Both the position numbers and the translations under genes were made by a program. This document shows positions 45,727 to 55,630 of a stretch of DNA of 64,000 nt, one piece after another; the stretch's first letter is position 1; each line of letters begins with the position of its first letter. This DNA comes from Rhizobium rhododendri (GTDB lineage Bacteria > Pseudomonadota > Alphaproteobacteria > Rhizobiales > Rhizobiaceae). A model generated the notes under the pieces. That model did no database searches, had not been told where the DNA came from, and worked only from the letters and a program-made list of their open reading frames with translations. The stretch covers positions 248,001 to 312,000 of the forward strand of contig NZ_CP117269.1 in NCBI RefSeq assembly GCF_007000325.2. Direction: 5' to 3'.

Positions 45727-46242
45727 CGTCCGCGATAGGCTTTTACGTGCAGGAGAATGTTGGGCTCAAACTCGCGAGCAGAAACGTTGTAGTTGCATAT
45801 TCACCATCCGCGAGATCCGCGGATGGGTTTGTCGCAAAGCATCTAACCGACCTATTTCAAAGAGTTTGGTAATTCATGAGACGGGTGTTTGACAACTCTC
45901 TGAGATACAGCCGCCGGCCACTCAGCCCGTTCTTCCCCGGATGCAATATGGTCTGATACCTCAGCGTTCCAGAAGCAGCACTCTCAGATTCGAAGTGCAC
46001 AAGCTGTTTCCCTCGTACTCCAGCAAAGAATGACCGGTGAGGGGCGTCAAAGATACTAGAGATGATATTCACAACGCGCTCCGATCAGTCATCGAGGCTT
46101 CGCGAAAGCACTTTGTGGCTGCGTGGTCGGCGGTTCAAATCCTATCAAGACCGGCAGCAAACACTACGGAATTTATCGAGCGACAATCATGGGGACCGTC
46201 CAAAGTGGTGCCGCGCGACATTGTTGAGGCGGGAGCGATCAA
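45727..46242. other. No recognisable gene
   Basis: 516 bases between the chemoreceptor and the LacI-type gene. Short frames on both strands show no family resemblance. A GGTTCAAATCC sequence near 46132 recalls a tRNA T-loop but has no pairing arms. Confidence 0.4.
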
Positions 46243-47346
46243 TCAAACACTGCCGCGATCGCTCACACGCAGGTCTAGACGTTTTAATTTACCTGCGAGG
46301 GGCGCGCCCGAGAGACTTGAAATCAACATCTCACCCGCTTTTCGGCCTAGCATGGCACTGTCGATACCGATCGTCGTGAGACCTGGGGGAATTTCGGCGG
46401 CGATGTCGCTTTCACCAAATCCGAGGATTCCAAGGTCGTCGGGCACGCGGATGTTCAGGCGGCGAGCCTCCATCATGCAGCCGAGCGCCAAAACGTCGTT
46501 GCTGCAGAAGAGCGCCTCGGGTCTTGCCGCTTGGGATATGGCGGCCGCCAGACAGCGGCGGCCGTCGGAGACACCATTGACGTCGTCTATCAGGTGTTCG
46601 CCGAGCAGCGTCATGCCGAGCGCACCACAACCGTCGTGGAAGCCCTTCAGCCGCAGAGCGCCACGGCCACCGCGCCGGCCGACATAGGACACAGTGCGAT
46701 ATCCCTTTCTATGCAAGATATCGGCAGCGATCCATCCGGCCTCCGTGTTGGAGAACCCGACCAGCATGTCGATCGGATCGCGCGGCAGCGCCCAGGTCTC
46801 CATGATGGGGATGCCGAGGCCGCGAAGGAGTTCTCGATTGGTCTCCAGTTCGATGACACCGGTAAACATCACGGCGGCAGGTTTCATGGCGTGTAGCGAG
46901 CGGATGGCTGCCGTCTCGCGTTCATAGGAGTATGAAGTCTGGCCGACAAGAAAGAGGTAGCCTGCATCTTCCAGGACTGCGGTGCAGGACCGCAACGCCA
47001 AGGAAAACTGTTCGCTCATGAGATTTGAAGCGAATGCCAGGACGATATTGGATCGACCGCTTTTGAGAGCGCTCGCATGGGGATTTACACTGTAGCCGGT
47101 TTCTTCAACCGCGCGCTGTATCCTCAGGCGTTTGTCGGGGCTGACCATCTCGGGATTCCGCAGCGCCCTTGAAACAGTGATCGGTGCGACCTCGGCCAGT
47201 CGCGCGACGTCGCCGATCGATGCGCGCCCCGGCTGCCCCTTGCCCTCGACATCGAACGGGACAGGTTTTGGCGCGCCCGTGCCGGCGATGCGTACGACTT
47301 CGTCGTAAACGAAGGTGGCTTTGTCGTCTTCGCGCTCAATCTCCAT
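46243..47346 (-). CDS. LacI-family regulator of the ABC catabolic operon
   Basis: A 367-residue LacI/GalR protein. The DNA-binding part is SIGDVARLAEVAPITVSRALRNPEMVSPDKRLRIQRAVEETGYSVNPHASALKSGRSN, preceded by an unusual polar extension of about 35 residues. The effector domain follows the RbsB-like fold and includes GLGIPIMETW and EALFCSNDVLALGCMMEARR. The start at 47346 has CAAGGA upstream; a longer frame is open back to 47475. It is divergent from the importer operon, and the two palindromes between them are its likely operators. The inducer should be the transported compound or a derivative. Confidence 0.88.
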   Translation of the reverse strand: MEIEREDDKATFVYDEVVRIAGTGAPKPVPFDVEGKGQPGRASIGDVARLAEVAPITVSRALRNPEMVSPDKRLRIQRAVEETGYSVNPHASALKSGRSNIVLAFASNLMSEQFSLALRSCTAVLEDAGYLFLVGQTSYSYERETAAIRSLHAMKPAAVMFTGVIELETNRELLRGLGIPIMETWALPRDPIDMLVGFSNTEAGWIAADILHRKGYRTVSYVGRRGGRGALRLKGFHDGCGALGMTLLGEHLIDDVNGVSDGRRCLAAAISQAARPEALFCSNDVLALGCMMEARRLNIRVPDDLGILGFGESDIAAEIPPGLTTIGIDSAMLGRKAGEMLISSLSGAPLAGKLKRLDLRVSDRGSV

Positions 47347-47478
47347 CCGTTTCCTTGCCTCCTGCCAGCACTGATCTCTAGTCCGGGCCCCGCTCGCAGG
47401 CAACCGCCTGACCTCCATCGCCGGAAAGGCAATCAGGTCGGGCAAGCCGCCAAAGCGCAAGCCAAAATTCGTCATACT

Positions 47479-47494
47479 ATGGTAACGTTATCAT
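47479..47494. promoter_or_regulatory. LacI-type operator 1
   Basis: ATGGTAACGTTATCAT, a near-perfect palindrome lying just before a TTGACA hexamer and between the divergent LacI-type gene and the importer operon. Confidence 0.75.
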
Positions 47495-47527
47495 TGACAC
47501 GGGTTTTCCGAATGGTAACGTTACCAT
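47494..47527 (+). promoter_or_regulatory. Importer promoter with LacI-type operator 2
   Basis: TTGACA at 47494-47499 can serve as -35; the -10 would fall at about 47516-47521, inside the perfect palindrome ATGGTAACGTTACCAT (47512-47527). A repressor bound here should block transcription of the importer operon. The two operators are centred 33 bases apart, about three helical turns. Confidence 0.7.
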
Positions 47528-47581
47528 AAGCGGCGCCTGTACGGCTTATACATGCGATGCCGCCTCAAAAAGGGGAACGAA

Positions 47582-48649
47582 ATGAAAAATCTTACCAACA
47601 AATCCAACACAACACTGCGCCGCCTCCTTGCTGCCGCGGCGACTGCGACCATTCTTGTCGCTGCATCGTTCAGCAGCGCGTCTGCAGCATCGAGCTGCGT
47701 CAAGGGCGACCGCAAGGCGCCCTACACCATCGGCTGGGCGAACATCTATTCGGTGCCGACCTGGATGAAGCAGACCGAGGGCACCATCGCCTCGGAAGCG
47801 GAAGAACTCAAGAAGTCAGGCCTGGTCAAGAATTTGATGATCACCGACGCCCAGGGGAATGCACAGACCCAGATCCAGCAGATCCAGTCGATGATCGACG
47901 CCAATGTGGATGCCATCGTGGTCATTGCCGGCTCTTCCAATGCGCTCGACCGCGTCATCTCCGATGCCTGCGACAAGGGCATCGCCGTCGTGAATTTCGA
48001 CAGCCTCGTCAACACGGACAAGGTGACGGCAAAGATCAACACAGATTCCAACGAATGGGGCGCTTCTGCCGCGAAATGGCTGGTCGGCCAGCTTGGCGGC
48101 AAGGGCAAGATCATCGTTATGAACGGTCCGGCAGGTATCTCGGTCTCCGACGATCGGCGCAAGGGCGCGCAGCCGGTTCTCGACGCCAACAAAGGCATCG
48201 AGGTCATCACCGAGACGAACACCGAATACAATGTCGCACCGGCCCAGGAAGCCATGACCAGCCTGCTCTTTGCCAATCAGGAGATCGACGGGATATTGTC
48301 TCTCGGCGGCGCCTTGTCGGCCGGCTCCGTTCTCGCCTTCGATCGCCAAGGTCGCGATCAGGTTCCCATCACGGGCGAGAATGCACGCCAGTTTCTTGAG
48401 CTCTGGAAGGAAAAGGGTCTGAAGGGTTGGGCCACCATGCAGCCGAACTGGCTGGGCGCGCTCTCGGTCTACACGGCGGTGCAGGCCCTCCAGGGAAAGA
48501 CCGTTCCGGCCTTCATTAAGGTTCCGTTGCCGGTAATCGACAACGGCTCCGTGGACAGCTATCTCGCCCGCGCCAAGGACTTCCCCGCCGACGGATATAT
48601 CTATTCGAACTACGACAAGGCGCTGTTCGACAAGCTCCTCGCACAGTGA
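47582..48649 (+). CDS. Sugar-type ABC importer binding protein (RbsB-like)
   Basis: A 355-residue periplasmic binding protein. The start at 47582 follows AAAGGGGAACGAA; a signal peptide runs to about residue 37 (LLAAAATATILVAASFSSASA). The mature part has the RbsB-type repeat NVDAIVVIAGSSNALDRVISDACDKGIAVVNFDS, a hinge, and GENARQFLELWKEKG. Family members bind monosaccharides and related polyols. It is the first gene of the operon and is presumably the most expressed. The ligand is not predictable. Confidence 0.9.
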   Translation: MKNLTNKSNTTLRRLLAAAATATILVAASFSSASAASSCVKGDRKAPYTIGWANIYSVPTWMKQTEGTIASEAEELKKSGLVKNLMITDAQGNAQTQIQQIQSMIDANVDAIVVIAGSSNALDRVISDACDKGIAVVNFDSLVNTDKVTAKINTDSNEWGASAAKWLVGQLGGKGKIIVMNGPAGISVSDDRRKGAQPVLDANKGIEVITETNTEYNVAPAQEAMTSLLFANQEIDGILSLGGALSAGSVLAFDRQGRDQVPITGENARQFLELWKEKGLKGWATMQPNWLGALSVYTAVQALQGKTVPAFIKVPLPVIDNGSVDSYLARAKDFPADGYIYSNYDKALFDKLLAQ

Positions 48650-48693
48650 GTGGAAGCCATGTTGGACCTCGTGAGCCGGCAGGAGAGAACATC

Positions 48694-50226
48694 GTGACCG
48701 CTGGACAGACGGTGCTGGAGGCGCGCGGAGTTTTCAAGGGGTTTTTCGGCAATCCAGTTCTGAAGGGCGTCGACATCGCCCTTATGCCGGGCCGGGTCCA
48801 TGCCCTGCTGGGCGAGAATGGTGCCGGGAAGTCCACGCTTATCAATCTCCTGTCCGGCGCGCTGGCGCCGGATCAGGGTACCATCGCGATTGATGGGAAG
48901 GCCGTTGCACGGCTTTCGCCATCTTTGGCGAGAACTGCTGGCATCGGTGTCGTGCAGCAGGAACTCAGCCTTACCAGTCAGCTGTCGATCGCCGAAAATA
49001 TCGGGCTCGGCGCCTATCCGCGGCGATTTGGCCTGATCGACTACCGCGCTCTTGCCCGCGGCGTGGGGCATGTCTGCGATCTGGTCGGAATAACCGAACC
49101 CCTCGACACGCCGGTCTCGGACCTGTCGCTCGGGCGGCGCCAGATGGTGGAGATCGCCAAGGCGCTGTTTGCAAAGCCCCGCGTGCTGATCCTCGACGAG
49201 CCGACATCATCCTTGTCGGCCCACGAGGCAGGCGTGCTCGCCAACCTGGTCTTCACGCTGCGGGACGGGGGCGTGGCGGTGCTTTACATTTCTCATCGGC
49301 TGAACGAGGTGCGTGCCCTCTGCTCCCATGTCACGGTGTTGAAGGACGGGGGCATTACCGCCGACAGGTCGCTTTCCGGCATCGATGGAGAAGGCTTGGT
49401 ACGGCTGATGGTCGGCCGTGAGACTGGCGCTCTCTTTCCACCTCGCCCGGCGGCGGTGTCGGGTGCGCTTCGCCTGCGGGCAGACGGCTTTGCGGCCGGC
49501 ATGGTGCGCGATGCCAACATTTCAGCGCGCACTGGTGAGATCCTCGGGATCGGCGGGCTAGTCGGGCAGGGGCAGGAAGATCTTCTCCTCGGTCTGTACG
49601 GTGCCATTCCCGCGAAAGCGAAAGAGGCAGAGATCGACGGCAGGTCCGGCCTCCCGAAAGATGTCGCCGCCGCCAATGCGGCTGGCATCGTCTACGTTCC
49701 AGCCGACCGGAAGCATGAAGGTCTTGTTTTACAGCATTCGATCGCCTCGAATATCATCCTTCCTTCTCTGGCACGACTGGCGCGTGGTGGCCTGCGCAAC
49801 CGGCGCGCAGAAGCCGATCTTATCGGCGATCTCGCGAGTCAGCTCATGATCAAGGGGGACGTGGCCCGGCCGGTCCAGGCCCTATCCGGCGGAAACCAAC
49901 AAAAAGTCGCGCTGGCGAAGTGGCTGCCGCTCGATCCGAGCGTCCTCCTTCTCAACGACCCGACGCGCGGCGTGGACATCGAGACCAAGCGGGAAATCTA
50001 TCTGATGCTGCGCCGCTTTGCGGCGGAGGGGCGTCTCGTGATCCTGGCAAGTTCGGATACGCCGGAACTCGTCCATCTCTGCGACCGCGTCTTGGTTCTG
50101 CGCGAAGGCCGGATCGTCGTCGAACTGCAGGGCGATGCCATTACCGAGGAAGCCATCGTCGGCGCCGCAATGGCGGTCGAGGAAAGCGGCGACGCGAAAC
50201 TCGTGCAAGAAGAGGCCATTCCATGA
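48694..50226 (+). CDS. Sugar-type ABC importer ATPase (RbsA-like, two domains)
   Basis: A 510-residue double ATPase. Domain 1 has Walker A LLGENGAGKSTL, signature LSLGRRQMVEIAKAL and Walker B VLILDEPTSSL. Domain 2 lacks a normal Walker A but keeps ALSGGNQQKVALAKWL and VLLLNDPTRGVD, as is usual in RbsA/MglA. The start is set at GTG 48694, with CAGGAGAG upstream. Its end overlaps the next gene (ATGA). Confidence 0.92.
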   Translation: MTAGQTVLEARGVFKGFFGNPVLKGVDIALMPGRVHALLGENGAGKSTLINLLSGALAPDQGTIAIDGKAVARLSPSLARTAGIGVVQQELSLTSQLSIAENIGLGAYPRRFGLIDYRALARGVGHVCDLVGITEPLDTPVSDLSLGRRQMVEIAKALFAKPRVLILDEPTSSLSAHEAGVLANLVFTLRDGGVAVLYISHRLNEVRALCSHVTVLKDGGITADRSLSGIDGEGLVRLMVGRETGALFPPRPAAVSGALRLRADGFAAGMVRDANISARTGEILGIGGLVGQGQEDLLLGLYGAIPAKAKEAEIDGRSGLPKDVAAANAAGIVYVPADRKHEGLVLQHSIASNIILPSLARLARGGLRNRRAEADLIGDLASQLMIKGDVARPVQALSGGNQQKVALAKWLPLDPSVLLLNDPTRGVDIETKREIYLMLRRFAAEGRLVILASSDTPELVHLCDRVLVLREGRIVVELQGDAITEEAIVGAAMAVEESGDAKLVQEEAIP

Positions 50227-51182
50227 CCCCTGCATCATCGTCAAGCCTCTACGGCGCCGTGCAGCGACAGCGAAATCGCGGCCTTTTCGGATTGTACATC
50301 GTCGTGGCAGCCTTCCTCTTGCTCTATGCCGTGCTCTTTCCCGGCATCATGTCGATCGGGGGCTTCTCCAAGTTCACGCAGAACTGGTTTCCCTTGGCGC
50401 TGGTCACCATGGCGCAAGCCCTGCTGATGTTAAACGGGGGCATCACCCTTGCCATCGGTCCGCTGGTAAGCCTTGGCGCGGTAGTTGCCGCGACGACCAT
50501 GGGCGGCTTTCTCGGTGCCACCGGCGGCATTTTGGCGGTCGCCGTCGCCGGCCTTTGCATCGGGGCTGCCACAGGGTCGATCGTTGCACTTCTTCGGCTC
50601 CCGGCGATCATCGTGACGCTCGCCGGCTCCTTCATCATCACCGGCGTCGCGCTGCTCCTGTTGCCTCGGCCGGGTGGCTTCGTGCCTGAATGGCTCTCCA
50701 CGGCGCTGGCCGGTCACACGCCGGTCGCCTTCCTGTTTCTGCTGCTGATCCTCGGGTTCTGGAAAATCTTTCTCGCGACGCCCCTCGGCCTCGGGATCTA
50801 TGCCGCCGGCGACAATCCGGTTGGAGCCTTTCGGTCTGGCGTGCCGATCGAGCGGGTGAAGATCATTGCCTTTGCGCTGTCCGGCCTGCTGGCAACGCTC
50901 GCAGGGCTGTTCGTGGCTGCCCAGACCGGTTCAGGCGATCCGATCATCGGCGCACCCTTCACGCTCAACTCGATTGCGGCGGCCGTTCTCGGCGGTGTCG
51001 GTTTTCTCGGCGGCCGGGGGACGATGCGGGGAGCGGTCTGCGGCAGCCTACTGTTGTCGGTGATGATCAACGTTATGTTTTTCCTCGGCTTTCCTCCCGT
51101 TGCGCAATATGTCGCCCAAGGGCTTATCATCGTCGGAGCCGTGGCCATTCCGGAGCTTCTCGGACGGTGGAGGGCCGCGTGA
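50223..51182 (+). CDS. Sugar-type ABC importer permease 1
   Basis: A 319-residue RbsC-type permease with 8-10 hydrophobic segments. The ATPase-contact region is GDNPVGAFRSGVPIERVKIIAFALSGLLATLAGLFV, and NSIAAAVLGGVGFLGGRGTMRGAVCGSLLLSV is characteristic. The start overlaps the ATPase stop and the end overlaps the next permease start, indicating tight operon structure. Confidence 0.92.
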   Translation: MTPASSSSLYGAVQRQRNRGLFGLYIVVAAFLLLYAVLFPGIMSIGGFSKFTQNWFPLALVTMAQALLMLNGGITLAIGPLVSLGAVVAATTMGGFLGATGGILAVAVAGLCIGAATGSIVALLRLPAIIVTLAGSFIITGVALLLLPRPGGFVPEWLSTALAGHTPVAFLFLLLILGFWKIFLATPLGLGIYAAGDNPVGAFRSGVPIERVKIIAFALSGLLATLAGLFVAAQTGSGDPIIGAPFTLNSIAAAVLGGVGFLGGRGTMRGAVCGSLLLSVMINVMFFLGFPPVAQYVAQGLIIVGAVAIPELLGRWRAA

Positions 51183-52123
51183 TGAGATTGTTCAAATCGC
51201 TCTTTAGCAATCCGCCGCTCCTCACCTTCGTTCTCGTTGTGCTGGTATGGCTCGTGGCGGGCCTCACGCTACACGGCTTCGCTGCCTATGGGCATTTGCG
51301 CTACCTGCTGGAACTGGCAGCAGTTATCGGCATAGCCGCCGCCGGCCAGACGCTGGTGATCCTCATGGGTGGCATCGACCTTTCGGTCGGCGCCGTGATC
51401 ACCGTCACGGCAATCCTGCTGCCGTTTCTGTCGCCAGACTGGGATCCGACGGGTTTGGTCGGCGTCGTCCTGGCACTCGTGATTGCAATCAGCGTCGGTC
51501 TTCTCAACGGAGCAGGCGCCTCCGTTCTCCGGGTTCCGCCGATCATCATGACGCTCGCCATGGCGACCTTCCTGCAGGGCGTCCTGGTCCTTGTCGCGGG
51601 CGGCAGCGCCGTGACGGTGCAGAACCCGGCCGTCGTCATGCTGGGACAAGCGCGCCCACTCGGTATTCCGGCTGGTGTGCTCCTCTGGATCGTCGTGTCG
51701 GTCAGCGTGCTGGTGCTGATCCACCGCATGCCGATCGGTGCCCGGTTCCTCGCGCTCGGCGCCAATCCGCTGGCTGCCCGCCTCTCGGGCGTCAGCATGA
51801 CACGCAACACCCTCATTCTATATGCGCTGTCCGGCTTTTTCGCCGGGCTCGCCGGCATCCTTCTCCTCGGGATGAACCGGCAGGGCTATGTCGGCATCGG
51901 CGATCCCTACCTGCTCACCTCCATCGCAGCAGTAGTGCTCGGCGGCACGTCCATCCTCGGCGGCCGGGGCACCTATGCAGGAACCATTCCAGGGGCAATC
52001 CTGCTGGTGACGACGACGGCGCTGATCACCGTCGTCAACGCCTCTGCCGGCTGGCGTTCGATCATGTTCGGCTCGCTTATTCTTGCGCTGCTTCTGATTT
52101 CGGGCCGGGAGGCACGTCGATGA
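51182..52123 (+). CDS. Sugar-type ABC importer permease 2
   Basis: A 313-residue RbsC-type permease. It has LVILMGGIDLSVGAVITVTA, ANPLAARLSGVSMTRNTLILYALSGFFAGLAGILL and TSIAAVVLGGTSILGGRGTYAGTIPGAILLV. Two different permease genes imply a heterodimeric channel. It begins at the last base of the preceding stop codon and its stop overlaps the amidohydrolase start (ATGA). Confidence 0.92.
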   Translation: MRLFKSLFSNPPLLTFVLVVLVWLVAGLTLHGFAAYGHLRYLLELAAVIGIAAAGQTLVILMGGIDLSVGAVITVTAILLPFLSPDWDPTGLVGVVLALVIAISVGLLNGAGASVLRVPPIIMTLAMATFLQGVLVLVAGGSAVTVQNPAVVMLGQARPLGIPAGVLLWIVVSVSVLVLIHRMPIGARFLALGANPLAARLSGVSMTRNTLILYALSGFFAGLAGILLLGMNRQGYVGIGDPYLLTSIAAVVLGGTSILGGRGTYAGTIPGAILLVTTTALITVVNASAGWRSIMFGSLILALLLISGREARR

Positions 52124-53076
52124 CGCGCTACGCCGGCCCGGTGATCGATCCTCATCACCATCTCTGGGACCTGGGGCTCAAGCGCCATCCCTGGCTGGAG
52201 AAAGCGCGGGACGAGACGCAGGAAACGATGTTCTGCGGCATGTCCGCGTTGCTGCGAAACTACGGCATCGCGGACTATGCTGGAGATGCAGCGCGCCAGA
52301 ATGTGGTCGCCACTGTTCATGTCGAAGCCGGCTGGTCTAACGATCATCCCCATGAGGAGACCGCGTGGCTTGACGCTCTCGATCATGCGGGCGGCATCGC
52401 GCGGCGCTATGTCGCCCGAGTAAAGCTTGACGATCCGGATGCAAGTGTCAGGCTTGCGGCGGAAGCGGCCAATCCGAGAGTAGTCGGAATCCGCGACATC
52501 GTTAGCTGGCATCCGGATTCTGCCAAGAGCTTTGCACCTCGGGCAGGGCGGATGGCAGATCCGCAATGGCGTTCCGGGCTCTCGCATGTCGCCCGGATCG
52601 GACTGGTCTTCGACCTGATGCTCTATCCTTGGCAGATGGATGAGGCACGCGATCTTGTCCGGGCATTTCCCGAGACGCTTTTCGTCCTGAACCATGGCGG
52701 CAGCCCGGCGGATCGAACGGAAGAAGGGATGGCGCTCTGGAAGAGGGGCCTGGCGTCTCTCGGTGGCGAGCCGAACATACGGCTCAAAATATCCGACCTC
52801 GTCGCCTATGACCATGTCTGGAGCTTCGACAGCCTGGAACCGGTCATCCATCACTGCCTCGAGAGCTTCGGCGTGTCGCGCTGCATGTTTGCGAGCGACT
52901 TCCCAGTCGCGGGACTGCATGCCACGTTCGACGAAGTCTACGACGTCTTCCGGCGTACCGCCGAACCTCTGTCGCCGCACGAGCAGCGATCGCTCTTCTT
53001 TTCCACCGCCAACGACACCTACCGGCTGGGCCTTGGAGATGATGAGGCCTTCACCGAGAGAGAGAACCATGTCTGA
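52120..53076 (+). CDS. Amidohydrolase-2 family metal-dependent hydrolase
   Basis: A 318-residue TIM-barrel hydrolase. The N-terminal metal ligands are in DPHHHLWDL; VRLAAEAANPRVVGIRD, LFVLNHGGSP and MFASDFPVAGL are typical of the Amidohydro_2 clade of lactonases (such as sugar lactonases) and decarboxylases. It is translationally coupled to permease 2 and to the next gene, so it acts on the imported compound, perhaps opening a lactone. No signal peptide is seen, so it should be cytoplasmic. Confidence 0.88.
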   Translation: MTRYAGPVIDPHHHLWDLGLKRHPWLEKARDETQETMFCGMSALLRNYGIADYAGDAARQNVVATVHVEAGWSNDHPHEETAWLDALDHAGGIARRYVARVKLDDPDASVRLAAEAANPRVVGIRDIVSWHPDSAKSFAPRAGRMADPQWRSGLSHVARIGLVFDLMLYPWQMDEARDLVRAFPETLFVLNHGGSPADRTEEGMALWKRGLASLGGEPNIRLKISDLVAYDHVWSFDSLEPVIHHCLESFGVSRCMFASDFPVAGLHATFDEVYDVFRRTAEPLSPHEQRSLFFSTANDTYRLGLGDDEAFTERENHV

Positions 53077-54382
53077 CGTGAGCTTGAATGCCCTGCCCAA
53101 TCCCCTGATCGATGACCGTATCCGCGGCTTTCCGCCCGGTCACCCGCCGCTGCCACTCGATGCGATCGGCGCGCAGAACTGGAAGCCCTATGACGGCCAG
53201 ATGGGGCTGCCTCTGATGTCGCTCGACCAAACCGCCTTCGCCGGCAATATCGAGGCGATGATGGGGCTCATGAAGGAGCATGGCGTCGAGATCGCCCCGC
53301 ATGCGAAGACGCCGATGGCACCCGCGCTCGCCGCAGCGCTGCTGTCTGCCGGCGCCTGGGGCACGACGGTTGCGGACATTCGCCAAGCAAGCGTATTCCT
53401 GAAGGCCGGTCAGCGAAAACTGATCCTTGCCAACGAGATCGGCGGAGTTGCCGCCGCGCGGCGACTGGCCGCGCTGCTTTCGGGCTTTCCAGAGGCGGAG
53501 CTCCATATCTTCGTCGATTCCCGCGAAGCGGTCGATGCCCTTCGCCAAGCATGGAGCGAGCGCGCCGATCTGCCGACCCTTGGCCTGTTGATTGAATTCG
53601 GCGCCGGCCGGGCCGGTGAACGAAGCCTGGAAGCGGGTCTCGGCATCCTGGACTTTCTTCTGGCGTCGGAAACGCCGAGGCTAAGGCTGACGGGCATCGC
53701 CGCTTACGAAGGCGCCGCCGCCACGCCCGATCCGCAGGAAACGGCAGAGCGCATTCGCAGTCTCCTGCACATCACATCGGAATTTCTCATCGCGCTTCGC
53801 GCCCGCCTCGGGGATGCGCGTCCGCTGATCCTCACGGCCGGGGGATCTGTCTTCTTTGATATGGTCATCTCAGGGCTCCGCGCGGCGGTGGCCGCCGATC
53901 CGCATTGCCGCCTGGTGCTTCGCAGCGGAGCCATCTTCTTCCACGATCACGGTATCCATCAGCGTGGGTTGGACGATCTCGATATCCGTGGCGGTTACGT
54001 CCGGGAAGGGGTCGTGCAATCGGCCTCGGCGGCCTTCGTTCCGGCGCTGCGGGTCTGGGCGGAGGTGTTGTCCCGTCCCGAAGCGGGACTTGCGATCTGT
54101 GGCATGGGCCTGCGTGACGTCGCCAACGATCAGGGTCTGCCAAAACCGCTGGCGCTCTATCGAAACGGGCGGCACCACGCCGACCTGCCGGGATGCGCGG
54201 TCGTGCGGCTGAACGACCAGCACGCCTTCATCCAGCTCGGCGAACAGAGCGACGTCGCCGTTGGCGATGTCATCGAGTTTGGCGTCTCGCATCCGTGCAC
54301 CTGCATCGACCGCCATGCCATCGTTTACGGCCTCGGCCCGGATCATTGTGTGACCAATGCCTATCTCACGCACTTTGGATGA
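53069..54382 (+). CDS. D-threonine-aldolase/D-serine-dehydratase-like PLP enzyme
   Basis: A 437-residue PLP enzyme of the alanine-racemase-fold DSD family. Lys80 in IAPHAKTPMAP is the predicted cofactor Lys. The C-terminal metal-binding motif HPCTCIDRH, with His and Cys, is as in eukaryotic-type D-serine dehydratase and bacterial D-threonine aldolase. The DSD-type extension RGGYVREGVVQSASAAFVPALRVWAEVLSRPE lies before it. It overlaps the amidohydrolase gene by 8 bases. It suggests that the substrate yields a D-beta-hydroxy-amino acid. Confidence 0.88.
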   Translation: MSDVSLNALPNPLIDDRIRGFPPGHPPLPLDAIGAQNWKPYDGQMGLPLMSLDQTAFAGNIEAMMGLMKEHGVEIAPHAKTPMAPALAAALLSAGAWGTTVADIRQASVFLKAGQRKLILANEIGGVAAARRLAALLSGFPEAELHIFVDSREAVDALRQAWSERADLPTLGLLIEFGAGRAGERSLEAGLGILDFLLASETPRLRLTGIAAYEGAAATPDPQETAERIRSLLHITSEFLIALRARLGDARPLILTAGGSVFFDMVISGLRAAVAADPHCRLVLRSGAIFFHDHGIHQRGLDDLDIRGGYVREGVVQSASAAFVPALRVWAEVLSRPEAGLAICGMGLRDVANDQGLPKPLALYRNGRHHADLPGCAVVRLNDQHAFIQLGEQSDVAVGDVIEFGVSHPCTCIDRHAIVYGLGPDHCVTNAYLTHFG

Positions 54383-54552
54383 AATCGGCGGATCTCGGAA
54401 GGCCGGGGGAATGCCGCTTTTGGCGGGCTCCCGCCGCAATGTCGTTTGCGTTTCATCCCTTCGTCAAACTGCATGATCGGCATCTCGACTGAAATCGACC
54501 TTTAATTCGAGCGGCGCGTCCGCGCCGCAAGCGCTGCCATACTGGAGATAAA

Positions 54553-55566
54553 ATGCATAGTGGCCTCGTCAATCCGATCGATTTTTCGCAGGAAGGCCGA
54601 CAGACCGGCTTTCTCGCCATCCCCTTTTCAGTCGATCGATCGCCATACTACCAGATCCGAATTCCGATCCTCCGGCTCAAGAACGGAGAGGGGCCTAGCA
54701 TCCTACTCATGGCGGGCAATCACGGCGACGAGTATGAGGGAGAGCTCCAGCTCGGGCGCCTGATGCGCCGTCTTGAGCTGTCGAAGATGCGTGGCGCTGT
54801 AACCATCCTGCCAATGGCCAACCTGCCGGCCGTCATGGCGGCAGGTCGCTGTTCTCCTCTGGATGGTGGCAATCTCAACCGGGCTTTTCCCGGCGATCCC
54901 CTCGGCACCCCGACGGCGCGCCTTGCGGATTTTCTGGAGAGGCGGCTCTTTCCTTCCCACGACGTCGTTCTCGATCTTCATTCGGGGGGCACCTCGATGG
55001 CGCATCTGCCCTGCACGCTGATCGAACGACAGGCGGACGAGGAACGCTTTCGACGTGCAACCGCGCTTCTCGCCGCCATGGGCGGTTCCTACGCGTTCAT
55101 TGCCGACAATGGTCCAGCGGCGCCGACATCGATGGGATCAGCGAGCCGCGCCGGCGCGATCGGACTTTCGGGCGAGTTTGGCGGCGGTGGAACGGTGACA
55201 CCGGAAAGCATGGCCTTTACGGCCTCGGTCATTGACCGCCTGCTTCTTGCCCTCGGGATTGTCGAAATGCCGATCCTTTCGATGGCGCCTCTACCGGTAC
55301 GTGGCCCGCTGCAGCTACTATCCCTGTCACGCCATAGCCAAGGCATCTATGCCGAGCGGCGCGGCTGGTTCGAGCCGGCAGTGGCGCTTGGCACGACCGT
55401 CTCCTGCGGTGACGTCGCGGGCTGGTATCACGACATGGAACGTCTGGATCTGGCGGAGGAGCCGCTGTATTTCGCAGAAGGTGGAATCGTCATCTCGCAC
55501 CGCCTGCATTGCGACAGCCAGGCCGGCGACTGCCTGATACAGGTCGCCGAGCCGATCGACAGGTGA
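54553..55566 (+). CDS. AstE/DoeB-like zinc deacylase
   Basis: A 337-residue protein of the succinylglutamate-desuccinylase/aspartoacylase family. The zinc ligands are His57 and Glu60 in GNHGDEYEG and His143 in LDLHSGG. NLNRAFPGDP is the substrate-side Arg motif. It is close in kind to DoeB, the N-acetyl-diaminobutanoate deacetylase of ectoine degradation, but no other ectoine gene is present. It follows the PLP gene by 170 bases and probably belongs to the same pathway, removing an N-acyl group. Confidence 0.88.
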   Translation: MHSGLVNPIDFSQEGRQTGFLAIPFSVDRSPYYQIRIPILRLKNGEGPSILLMAGNHGDEYEGELQLGRLMRRLELSKMRGAVTILPMANLPAVMAAGRCSPLDGGNLNRAFPGDPLGTPTARLADFLERRLFPSHDVVLDLHSGGTSMAHLPCTLIERQADEERFRRATALLAAMGGSYAFIADNGPAAPTSMGSASRAGAIGLSGEFGGGGTVTPESMAFTASVIDRLLLALGIVEMPILSMAPLPVRGPLQLLSLSRHSQGIYAERRGWFEPAVALGTTVSCGDVAGWYHDMERLDLAEEPLYFAEGGIVISHRLHCDSQAGDCLIQVAEPIDR

Positions 55567-55630
55567 CAGAAGAACACGAACCTGCAGCACGAACTGCTGC
55601 AGTCAACAATTCATAGAACGAGGCGGGACC

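Noticed and set aside
46125..46160. Possible tRNA fragment with GGTTCAAATCC T-loop
   Set aside because: The five bases on each side do not pair beyond two G-C pairs and no acceptor, D or anticodon arm can be formed.
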